Shown one piece after another: positions 46,041 through 56,971 of a stretch of 64,000 nt of DNA; within the stretch, counting starts at the first letter, position 1; each line of letters opens with the position of its first letter. Source of the DNA: Heterostelium album PN500 (Eukaryota > Evosea > Eumycetozoa > Acytosteliales > Acytosteliaceae). Below the pieces are notes generated by a model, which was not told the DNA's origin, did no database searches, and saw only the letters and a program-made list of their open reading frames with translations. The translations under genes were made by a program, and so were the position numbers. The stretch covers positions 869,788 to 933,787 of the forward strand of contig NW_008805075.1 of assembly GCF_000004825.1 (NCBI RefSeq), given 5' to 3'.

Positions 46041-46431
46041 ATGGCTTGGGAGATAAAGAAGAATCCAACAACATGGATCTTTGTTTTTGTTAGTGGTGGA
46101 TACGTTGTGTTTGGAAATCGTGACAAAGCAACAACAAGCACATCTGAATACTGCTCGATAGAGGACTTTATCATCAAGGGTACTCTGCAACAATCAATCA
46201 TTCAGGTATGTTTGTTCATTAAACAATTAAGTGTGGCAAATGATTAATTAATCATTAAATTGATAATACTAATCATAATAATAATTATTAATAATTAACT
46301 TTGTTTTGTTTTGTTTTGTTTATTTCTTTTAATAGGACTTTGGACAAGCTACTTTTAAAGAGATTTACGATAAAGTACTAAAGATTCATTCATTAAGAAA
46401 TCAAAAGACATCATCGCCACAGGCCTCTTAG
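46041..46431 (+). CDS. Small conserved-looking protein, 86 residues, unknown function
   Basis: Two exons, 46041-46205 and 46336-46431, joined in phase 0 with good splice signals (CAG|GTATGT and AATAG|GAC). The product starts MAWEIKKNPTTWIFVFVSGGYVVFG, moderately hydrophobic but with charged residues, and has a helical second half (DFGQATFKEIYDKVLKIHSL). It has no poly-Q or poly-N, and the spliced frame is compact. I do not recognise it. It could be a small organellar or membrane-associated subunit, but nothing proves this. Confidence 0.7.
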
Positions 46432-46934
46432 TAAACTATTGATGAATGAAGTCAATGAAAAAATAATATAAATCACAAATCACAAAATCAAGATCATCTC
46501 AACTAAACAAAACATATCATATCATAACAAACAATCAAAACTCCCTTCCTTTACCTCTTCCTTTTTTTTCCTTCTCTTTTTATTAATTAAACTTTAATCA
46601 ATATGTGGAGCTAAATAACTTCTAGCATATTATTAAAGTAATAGTCATAGTCACTATAGTAACAACAACAACAGCAACAACAACAACAACAACAATGATT
46701 GGACAATTAATGTATTCAAATCAATATTACTGCATATGCATTGTAATAGTGTTAATACAAACAAATAAGAATAATAATAACAATAATATTAAAATTTAGC
46801 TAATACGAAGTCAAACAAACAAACAATCAATCAATCAAAACAAACACAAACAAACAAATCACATAAATTAAATTGTATATTTAAATAATTATTAATTAAT
46901 TTATTATTATTTGTGTAAAGTACTTTATTTATAA
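46432..46934. other. Convergent 3' region
   Basis: About 500 bp between two convergent small genes. It contains a CAA/CAG repeat (about 46660-46695) and CAAA-rich segments. No further gene is seen. Confidence 0.45.
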
Positions 46935-47562
46935 TTATTTGGATTCACTGCTATTACTACTTTGATTGTTATTATTGCCTTTACTATTCAAATCTTTGAA
47001 CTGCATATATAATTTCTCTCTTTCTAAATTCCATTCTTTTCTTTCTTTATTGAAACTCTCAACTAATCTATCTCTCTCTTTAAATGTTATGTTATATGTC
47101 GATTAATTTGTAATGAATATTCCTATTGAACCAATATTTATAAAAATAGCTTACCTTTTGAAATATTTGAATGGTTCTCAATGAGTACAGTTATTATCTC
47201 ATCTCTATATTCTTTTTCCAGTTCTTTCATTTGATAATCTCTCAACATTGTTTCAAATTCAATTCTCTTTTGATATTCTTTAAGCAAAGATAAGATTTCA
47301 TAAGATATGATACATTAAAAATAAACATAAAGACAATACAATACCTTCTTCCAATCTTTTATTCAATTGCTCCAATTTTGTTTCATAATACATCTTTTGA
47401 CTGTTAACTAATAGATAGATATAATGAATATTCATTAGTTTATCATTTACTTTGTTAGCAACCATCAAAGTTTAAGAACAAACTATATCTATTATTTGTA
47501 TTAACAATAACTTCACATTCACTCAAATATCTTTTAATATCTCCTATGATACTATTGTTCAT
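46935..47562 (-). CDS. Small coiled-coil protein in four short exons, unknown function
   Basis: Four exons on the minus strand keep one frame: 47484-47562, 47345-47407, 47155-47277 and 46935-47077, about 135 residues. Every join is phase 1, and internal exons end in G|GTA. The first donor (GTTTGT at 47483-47478) is non-standard; a nearby GTTGCT would also keep the frame. The product starts MNNSIIGDIKRYLSECEVIVNTNN and continues as one coiled coil (YYETKLEQLNKRLEEEYQK, LRDYQMKELEKEYRDEI and ERDRLVESFNKERKEWNLE). It ends in an N/S-rich tail. I do not recognise the family. A structural or complex-subunit role is possible. Confidence 0.65.
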
Positions 47563-47727
47563 TTTTATCAAAAATATTAATATAAATATATTTATATCTA
47601 TATATATAATCTAAGTGTTTAAAACAATTAAAATTTAAAAATAAAAAAAATAGTAATAAACAATACTATAAAAAATAAAATAAAATAAAATATTTGTTAA
47701 ATTTGAACTATTATTATTTAAATTATT

Positions 47728-48754
47728 TTATTTGTTTCCAATGAAAGTCTTCAAGGTTTCAAAGGATTGAATGTAATCCTTCAACTTCTTGCTGTGTACG
47801 TAGTCGTGGATGAAGAAAGAGAGACCCTCGCTGACACCGTATTGTTGGAGGAAAAGTAAAATGTTGTCTTGGAAATCGGATGAGGTACCTGCAATGTCGA
47901 CTGGGTTGGCTGGCTCGTTGAATGTTCCATAGTAGAATCCAGAGACGGTGTATGATCCGTCGGCAGAAGCGAAGCAACCAAAGGTGACGTGAACGTCTTT
48001 ACCGTCGACCTTACGCTTGATTGAGATTTCGTATGGGTGTTCGTGTGCACCGTTACCCATGTCCTCTTCACCTTCCTCACCTTCCTCGGCTTCCTCATCG
48101 ATATCCTCGTCTTGCTTCTCTTCGTCGTTCTCTGGTTCCTCTTCGTCTTCCTCACCCTCTTCACCTTCCTCTCCGTCTTCTTCCTCCTTTCCATAGTCAT
48201 ATGGATCGTCGGCCATGCTCTCGACCAAATCGAATCTAACTGTGATTTCCTCACCATTCTCGTTTGTCTTTTTTAAATAAGCATATTCATTATCTTTTGA
48301 TAACTATTGTTTGAATTTAATCAAGTTGGTTAGTGTCATTTTCTTATTGTTATATTATATTATATTATACTATATTGTTATTTATACATACAGTGAAACC
48401 TGACTCTTCCAAGAAAGATTGGTTGTCATCGTTCTCTGGAATGAGTGAGTTGAAATCGTTGATTTCATTGTCACAGAGATCACGGAGAAGAGTGGATGGA
48501 GTTGGTGCGTTTTGAATTCCACTCGAGTATTGTCTGATGGCCTGGGTAGATGATGGTTGGGTGGCATAGAGGGTGTTGGTGATTGAGTTTCTGGCTGGTC
48601 CGCTGACTCTACGGGCAACACCGTGGTGGTGCGAGTCTGTTGGTTGAGCTTGTACGTTGGTTCCACAACATGAGAGCAATCCTCTTCTGACTCCACTTAC
48701 TTGTGATGGAATCAATGATTTCTGTGAAAATGTATAGATGACTCTTGCTGACAT
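47728..48754 (-). CDS. MAM33/p32 (gC1qBP) family mitochondrial matrix protein
   Basis: Two exons, 48392-48754 and 47728-48267, about 300 residues. The basic N-terminus (MSARVIYTFSQKSLIPSQVSGVRRG) is a mitochondrial presequence. The body begins LRDLCDNEINDF, has a long acidic insert of E/D residues (about 140-190), then the family core ending in LSFFIHDYVHSKKLKDYIQSFETLKTFI. p32 proteins form acidic doughnut trimers in the matrix and support mitochondrial translation and ribosome function. The acidic insert is at the family's variable loop and seems unusually long. Confidence 0.9.
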
Positions 48755-50535
48755 GATTAAAATTTAAATCTCAAAACGAATAAATTTAATAATAATGATG
48801 ACCAAAAAAAACAAACAAACAATGAAATATATTACCACAAAATAACGAGTAATTTGATCAATAACAAAAAAAAAAAAAAAAAATGAAAAAAAAAAAATGA
48901 AAAATTAATTCAAAATTTAAATTTAAAAACCGATTAAAACAAACACACAATCATGAGTTGTGCTTTCAACCAAATATAATAATTGAATTAAAGATAAACA
49001 AATAAGTAGTTAGTTATAAGTTCAAATTAAATAAATATTTTTTTATTTATTATTCTTTTGTTTATAGTTTGTTTTTTTTTTTTTTTTTCATAATTGACCT
49101 GGGTGGTCATTAGAAGTTTTTACTTTATATATTACTTGAATTGATCTTGCAATGACTTTATCATAACACTCTCGATCGAGTTTAATCATTGCAAGGAAAA
49201 TTAGAAAAGTTTTATAACTCTATGTTCATTTTATTCTTGAAAGTATCTAGATATTTTTTTAAATCAATTCACCTGAACTCTTAAATCATGAATAGTTTTT
49301 TTAAATCGATCTGGTGATTGGGAACTTTTAATCTAGATATTTGTGTTAGTGCACTGACCAGCTTTTGACTATCAATACAATGATCATTGGTACCAAATTA
49401 AGGTCAAGAATATTATTTTAAAATAACTTATAGAGAAGTTTATTTTTTTTCAATGTGTCTCCCCATTCACACTAAAGGTCCACAAACAATCACTGCTGTT
49501 TGGGTGAACACTTACTTGAAGATATTTATTTCGATTGTACACAATGAATTGCAATAACTTAACTAGATATTTTTTAAATTAATTAAAAATTTCTTTTACA
49601 CTTTTTTCATTAGAAATAAAAGTAAAAAGACCAATAAGCAGTGAGGTTTTTGGTGGTTCCTTCTCACTCGTTGTTGTGAGGATTAGTGAAGCAGGGTTAT
49701 GATTATAATTCACCACTTTCGTCTTTTCAAAATTAAACCTATTAAATTCATACTCAAAAACAAAAAACATAAAAAAAAGAAATTCTTTTTACTACCAGAG
49801 TCACTTAAATTAATGAAAAAACATTCTAGATACGAAAAAATCCAAATTTTGCAACACATCTTTATGGACTCTTAAAAAAATAAAAAAAAACATTTTTAAG
49901 TGTTTTTGGGGGTTGCAAAAACATAACAATATAAATTAGTCCATCAGTTGTTTAATTTAGCCTCGTAACCCACCAAAAAATTGCTTTTTCCAGTCTTCGA
50001 AATTTTAATCTAGATTTGGGTCTCGATTGATATTTTCAGTTCTTGCTGAGTGTATTAGGCACCAATCATATAGAGGTACTTTCTCAAAACATAAAATAGT
50101 AATTTTTTTTTTTACAAAAGTTTTTAGTAATTTGCATCTGAGTGTAAACCAGATGTGGTAGTTGGGAGAAAACAAGTTTTATAATCAATATTTTAAAACA
50201 TTTTAATGAGTTTTATACGGTTAATTTTTTAGAATTATTTTTTTTATTTAATTCTCTGAGGGAAAATTAAGATTACGATCAATTTTTTTGGACTAAAGAA
50301 TTCTTTCACTCCTGATTGATTTACAATCATTTTATTTATTTTGTTTTTTTTTAAAAAATACGAATAACTTTACTTTTTTTTTCTTATCTATTTATTATTA
50401 CTTGTAATATTACTCCAACACCATCTTTAGATTTTATCTTTTTTCAATTTTTTTTTATTTCATTTTTTTTTTTTAATATTTCTAAATATTTTTAATAAAA
50501 AATAAATAGATAATTTAGATAAATAAATAAATATA
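48755..50535. other. Long intergenic region, no gene seen, one strong hairpin
   Basis: 1.78 kb between the divergent MAM33-like gene and the first Sib gene. It has A/T tracts (about 48870-48900 and 49075-49088) and a hairpin (separate entry). No credible reading frame, tRNA or repeat copy is found. Confidence 0.5.
49146..49195. repeat. Perfect 10-bp inverted repeat with nested palindrome
   Basis: CTTGCAATGA (49146-49155) pairs exactly with TCATTGCAAG (49186-49195). The 30-nt loop contains the perfect palindrome CTCGATCGAG (49171-49180). In AT-rich spacer DNA this is a notable fold. It could be a small RNA precursor, a protein-binding site or the trace of a small element. Confidence 0.6.
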
Positions 50536-53500
50536 ATGGCTAAAATTTTATTTTTAGTTTCATTAATTTGTATGATTGCTGCTTGTTCAGGTAAATATAA
50601 AATAATATAATTTTTCAAGTTATAATTTTTTTTTAGATTATTAATTTTTTTAAAAAAATATATTAGCCTCACATTTCCGTTTTGGTAGTATTTCATGGTC
50701 TCCAGCTTCACCTACCAATTATAATTATATCAATTTCAATATTTTACTTGGATACAAGAGAAACTACGGATCCTTCTATAATGTCACAGTCGGTGATTAC
50801 GTAAAAGGTGGATCTAGATACAATCAATATAACTATACCGGATCAGATCTGGGTACCATTACTTTTGGATACAATAACCAAAGAGTAACTCCAATCTGTT
50901 ATGTAAACTCCATTAATGCCAATGAGGATTGGTTCACATGTACTATGGTCGCCCAGTTCACATATCCATCTTCCAAAGGTAAATACTCTGTATCTTTCGA
51001 TGGTTCCGCTCGTTTGTCCTCTTTGATCAACAACGCCAACCAAAACTACAGATGTCAAACCACCGTTACCATTACACCGCCACCAGGTATTACCTACGAC
51101 TCTCCAGTTTCCGGTGTACTTCCAATTATCACCGTTAACAGAGGTGTTTTAAATACCTTCCAAATTGTCGCATCCAACCCACTGGCAAGCTTGAACCAAA
51201 ATTTGACATACTCATTGGCCACTGGTTCAATGATGGGTTCCTCCTATCTCGCCAATCCCTCTGGATTGACCGTGTCCACCGGCGGTATTGTTTCATTCAC
51301 ACCAACACAAACCGGTCTTTATTGCGCCCAAATTATTATTGACGATGGTATCGACTATGTCGTAACCGATTTTATTTTGAACTCTGTTGTTCAACCAATT
51401 TCCCCACCATACTTCTTTGGTCTCACTCCAGGAGATGGTAGCCTCATCAGAGCCAATGTCAACCAAACCACAACCTGGACATACGAAGCCAAATCCAATA
51501 ATACCAACCTTGGTGTTACAATTTACTCGGCCAACGTTCCTGCTGGTGTTGAATGTTCTAAACAAGATAATCCAAATCCAGGAAGAATCGACTGTTCATG
51601 GACTCCCTCCATCAACAATGTTGGTTCATATGTCGTCTCCCTTGGTCTTTACGATTCAGCTGGTACTCCAATGCAAGGTCAACGTTCATTCATTTTAACT
51701 GTTCGTAAGTAATATAATAACAAACCATTTAAGATTATAAATAATTTTAAATTATTTATTAATCAAAAATTTTATTTTATCTTTTTTTTTTTCCAGAACA
51801 ACCACAATGTGGTAATGGTTCACCAATCCAAAATTGTGTTGGAAATGAATGCTGTAAATGTGACCCCGGATTTGATACAGCATCCAATTGCTTCGAATGT
51901 TTACCAGGTTTTTGGGGTCCAAAGTGTCAAACGAACCCACCATGTAAAAACGGTACAGTAAGTGAAGGAACTACCGGAAACGGTGCTTGCATTTGCTACA
52001 ACGGTTACACAGGTGCCGCTTGTGACATTGTCCTCTCACTCTACTGTAACTCTGCGGATACTACTGGATTGACTTCTGCCGATCTCTCCCAAGGTTACTT
52101 GAATCCACAAAACATGATTGTCTATGTTTCCAATACTGGTCCATCATACACACTCCCAGTCAACTTGACTTTGCCATCGCCATTGCCATCTGTTGATGTC
52201 TATGTCCTTATCGATGCTGCTCCAACCAATACCGCCATTCAAAACGATTACAAGAATTACATTACCACATTTGTAAACTCAATCCAATCCTACTCTGACA
52301 ATGTCCGTCTTGGATATGGTACCTACTCCGATGCTCTCTCTGGCTATGTATTCCAAAACAAATTGGTCATTGGGTCGACCATCAATATCGATATCCAAAA
52401 TCTTCCATACGTCATCTCGACCACCTCCACCGGTAATGGTTTGGCTGCCCTCCAAAAGGCCGCTGAAACATCTGTAGGTTGGCGTGCTGCTTCATACCAC
52501 TCATTGCTTATCATCACCGATTCCGATATTGTCGCACCAACCCAAGCCCTTAGCGATGCAGTAACTGATGCCTTGATCAAGAATAACATTGTTCCAGTTG
52601 TTATCGGTGTCAACAATGCCAAGCTCGACAATTGGAATGCTTTCCTCACTGCCAACAAATTTGGTAAATCTGCTGTTTCCAAGAACACCAACTCCAACGA
52701 TTGGGCATTGACAGCCAACAAATTAATCCAATCCTCATTCCTTGAAATCTCTCCAGTTGCCAATATCAACCCAGAAGGATTTATATTTAACACTCTTCCA
52801 AAACAAACCATCACTTTGCCAGGAGTCATTAACCTCGGATTCCAAGTAAAGATGCCAACTACCCCAGTTGCCACCAATCAAGGACAAGCTCAAATTACCG
52901 TTCCAGGTTATGGTGATACCAATCTCATCTTCAAGTTCAACCATGCTCCAACTGCTTCACCGGGTGTTGTCACTGCTCTAAGAAACAAAGATACTCCATT
53001 CACATTCCTTGTCAGTGATCCAGATGCCAATCAATTGGATATCAAATTTGTAAGTTTACCAGACAAAGCCGTTGCAAGTATTACTGCCAATGGTGTTACA
53101 GTCGTTTTGGGAGGTTCATACCTCTCCACCTCAACATTCTTGGTCGTTCCAGCAAAGAATGCCATGGGATCCACTTCTTTCAACTATGAGGTTACTGATC
53201 GTTGTTTGACCGCTGCTTCATCTTTCAGTGTCAAGGTTATTGACGACGGCGCTGGAACTCCACCAAACGCATTCCCAACCAATGTCTCAACCATCCAAAA
53301 CACACCAGTCGCATTCCAATTCAACTTTACCGATGACAACAAACCAGCATCAAAATGTGTTATCAACTTGATTACTCTTCCAAAGAACGGTCGTATTACC
53401 TATCCAAATGGTAATGCTGTACCAGTAAATACCGACATCGAAGTTGGAACCTTCACATACACTCCCAACACTGACAAATCCGATGCCGATACCAACGATG

Positions 53501-54984
53501 GAAATGGACCATTGGATACCATCTACTTCACCATCACAAATGACAAGGGATACTCCTCGTCATCTGCTATCGCCACCTTCTATGTATCCCCACGTAATCC
53601 ACCAGTTTACACCGGACAACTCGAATTTATCACTCTCCAAAATACTCCACTTCCCATCCTTCTCACTGGAAATCCACCAGCCGGTAAGACTTTATTCAAA
53701 TATGTATTCGATGAATTCAAGGGTCCAGGTAACATGAGTTATTTACAATGCGCCGAAGAACCACATTGTTACTTGCTATTCACACCACCATTCGAAACAC
53801 TCTACATTGCCTCGAGAGCACAATTTCTTTATCAACCACCAAATGATGTTTGGGGTAACAAGATTTTCAACATTTCATTGCATTTGGAAACCGATGGTGT
53901 CATTTCGGAACTCATCAATATTTCCATCACTGTTGTCCACGTACCACAACCACCAAAGATCGTTTTGGAGACTCTCCAAGTTGTTGGAGAAGAACAAGAG
54001 TCTCCACTTAAGAAATCATATGAAATTGTTGTTAATCAATCTGCTATCGTTTCATGGTCATCCTACGACTTGGATACTGACAACAATACAATTGAGTGTA
54101 TCATTCAAACTTTGCCACGTCGTGGTTCCCTCCACCGTTACAACGACAGCGCCGAAGACAAGCGTGGTGAACAAATTTCACTCCTCGAGAATATTGGAAA
54201 GCCAACCGATAGTGTATGGAAAGTAGTTTATGCACCAGTTCCAGGAACATCAGGTCCAGGTTATGCCACTTTCTCATTCAAAACATTCAACACTCTTCAA
54301 TTGTATTCACTAACTGAACAATTGATTACCAACGTCAATCCAATCTACACACCACCAGAAATCTTTGTAGGACAATACAACTGGACATCGATGAAGGATC
54401 AAGCATTGGTTATTACCAACGTATCGTTTGTCAGTGTTGATGTAACCTACCAAAACATGACAATGCTCATCAATATTACCAACCAAGATTTGTCACCAGC
54501 CAATGTTTCCATCGATCTCTTTGGTCTCACTCCAGGCTATTGCGTATCCAATGTCACTGGAACCTTGCTCTGTCGCGCCAGTAAGACCGTATTGAACAAC
54601 TATCTCTCGCAAATAAACGTTGCTTCATCGGTCGCCGGAAACTACATGCTCAACGTCTGGGTTGAAAACACTCATCTCAAATCGGTTCCAGGTCTCACCC
54701 CAGAACTCTTGACAGCCAACAATAACCTTAGCGTTGGATTCTCTGCAGCCGGTGTAAAGAATACAAACAATACCACTGTATTGTCAGCTGCCATCGCTGC
54801 ATCAGTCGCTGCTGCCGCTTTGATCGCCGCCGCTGTATGGAAATTGGTTAAACGTGCTGCTCCACCAACCGATGCCTTCTTTGGTGACTCTCCATTCTCT
54901 GAAGGTGGAATTTCATCTAACCCATTATACCAAGAGTCAGCCAACTCTGGTGTCAATCCATTGTACGATGCTTCCACAAACTAA
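50536..54984 (+). CDS. Sib-type (similar to integrin beta) adhesion receptor, first of tandem pair
   Basis: Three exons, 50536-50590, 50667-51704 and 51797-54984, about 1,426 residues. Signal peptide 1-18 (MAKILFLVSLICMIAACS); N-terminal Ig/cadherin-like region (20-362); Cys-rich EGF-like segment (about 368-440, GFWGPKCQ and CYNGYTGAACD); vWA-like domain (about 498-690, VDVYVLIDAAPTNT); long beta-rich repeats; one transmembrane helix (about 1358-1378) of Ala/Leu/Ile; and a short tail with two NPLY motifs 8 residues apart. In D. discoideum, Sib proteins bind talin through these NPxY motifs and mediate adhesion to particles and substrate. The vWA metal motif DxSxS is not intact (DAAPT). Confidence 0.93.
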
Positions 54985-56971
54985 AAACAAAACAAAACAA
55001 CCCAAACAAAAAAGAAAAAAAAATCTAGAAACCATACAAAACGTAATAATTCAAAAAAAAAAAAAAAAAACATTACATCAATTATTAGAATTCCAAAAAT
55101 GTAGATTAGCCTAAAAAAGAAAGAAATTTGTCATACCCTTTTTTTTTTCTCAACAAATAAATAAATTTTTTAATTAAAATCTCATAAAAAAAAAAAGTGT
55201 AATATGTAATATTTAAATTATTATTTTATAGTTATTTTGGTGGATTTGCTTTAAAGTAATTGATTTAAGAAAAAAAATAGTAAATGGTTCCGATGAAAAA
55301 ATTGGAATTGAACCCATCCAATTTTTTTGCACATGCGAATTACAATAATCATTGCAATGGTGTTGATGATGTGGTATGATTGTGGTCAACAATTGATATA
55401 ACCTCGTTGTATAGTTTGCAGATGATGTGTTTTGGGAACCATTGCCCGTTTGCAAATGAAAAAAAAAAAAAGGTTTGGGAAAAAAAATCGAAAACAAAAA
55501 AATATTTTAATACTTTTTTATAATAATGATCTAGAAATGGGAATTAGCTCAAAAACATTAATGGAGATAAATCATTGTCGGAGTTAACAATTTTAATATA
55601 AAGTAATTATAATGATTTTTTTGTTGAATGTAATTAACATTCCTTGCCCGTTTAATGATTTTTATTTTTTTTGAACCGTTAAATTTAATTTGTGTGTGGG
55701 GTGTTTGGTGAATCGTGGTTCTTTGTGTAATTGTATCGATTTGAATGTCTGATTTATACTTTTGATTGGGATTACAACCAGTCAAACAATCATACAATAA
55801 ACGGAAGTCGGTTTTTATTTAAAAATAACAAAGAAAATGATTATTATTGCCAAAAAAGTAATTTAAATAAAATTAAAAAAAATTCGAGGATTTTCGAAAT
55901 TTTTTATAGAAGATTTAATTAATTAAAAAAAACCAAAATGGAGACAACCACTGTCGATTGTGCAACCCAAAAACAAAAAAAAAAAAAACCCACATCAAAA
56001 AAAAAAAATTTCTTGTGCAATTTCGAAACATTAGGGGTGATGCAAAAATACCTTTTTTTTTTTGTTTTTTGTTTCCTCTATCAAAACAAAAGGAAACTGA
56101 AAAAAAGTGGGTGTTCTTATAATAATGTGCAGTCGAATTCATCAAGAGATACGAAAATATCAAAAAATCTATTTCACAATTTTTTTGTTGATGATTTTTT
56201 TTTTTTGATGATTTCAAAAAAAGATAAGCTTGCCCCACCTGATCGCCTACTTCGCTCACAATTTTACAACAATGTTAAATTATTGCTTACAAAATTGCAA
56301 CTCTCGATCAAAAAACATGTCTTTTGATAGATTGTCAGTGGTTCAACAGATATAAAGTGTGGGCAAGTGTGAGTAATGTTCATACAAATCAGGTAAAGAT
56401 TTGTGGTGGATATCGCAATATTGACCTCTAGGTTTTGTTTTAATCAGTACTTAAATGAAAACTGTTGTTAATTTTCAAAAAAAAACCAAAAGAATTATTA
56501 AATTTTTTTTCAAAAGAAAAAAAGCCATCAACCAAATCCATTCTTTGTATCTTTTAAATTCGTGAGAATAACTCATCCATTCAATACCAACCAACAACAT
56601 TGCAGCCAACAAAAAACAACATCTAATTTTATTTTAAAATAAAATAAATAGTATCCTGATCTGCTTCCCTCCTCGTAGAACGAGCTTTATCTTTCACAAA
56701 ATTGGTTATTTTATTTTTTCCAAACAATAGATAGATAAATAACAAAACAAATAATAATTGTTATTTGTGGATATATTAGAAATAATCACTTTCTTTTTTT
56801 TTAATTTTATCAATTTTATATATTATTTATTTATTTCTGTAAAATTATTTATTTAACCACCTCGAAATTATCAATTCTCTGTAATATAAATATTATAACA
56901 CATATAAAAGGATCATTTGGTGGTTTATCGAATCCTTTATTAAACATTAAATAAAAAAAAAGCCAAAAAAA
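54985..56971. other. Long intergenic region between the Sib genes, no gene seen
   Basis: About 2 kb of AT-rich DNA. Homopolymer runs near 55980-56060 produce open frames on both strands (about 110-130 codons), but composition argues they are accidental. A B-box-like GGTTCAATTCC on the minus strand (about 55306-55316) has no matching A box or cloverleaf. It presumably contains the second Sib promoter. Confidence 0.5.

Noticed and set aside
49579-49770. A 63-codon minus-strand frame in the spacer before the first Sib gene.
   Set aside because: No splice partners, no domain and no codon bias; likely chance.
55300-55330. B-box-like GGTTCAATTCC on the minus strand, possible tRNA.
   Set aside because: No A box at the right distance and the T-stem has a mismatch; no cloverleaf can be drawn.
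55915-56327. Open frames of 114 and 129 codons on both strands.
   Set aside because: They come from A/T homopolymer runs, overlap on opposite strands, and have K/F-only composition without splice or domain support.
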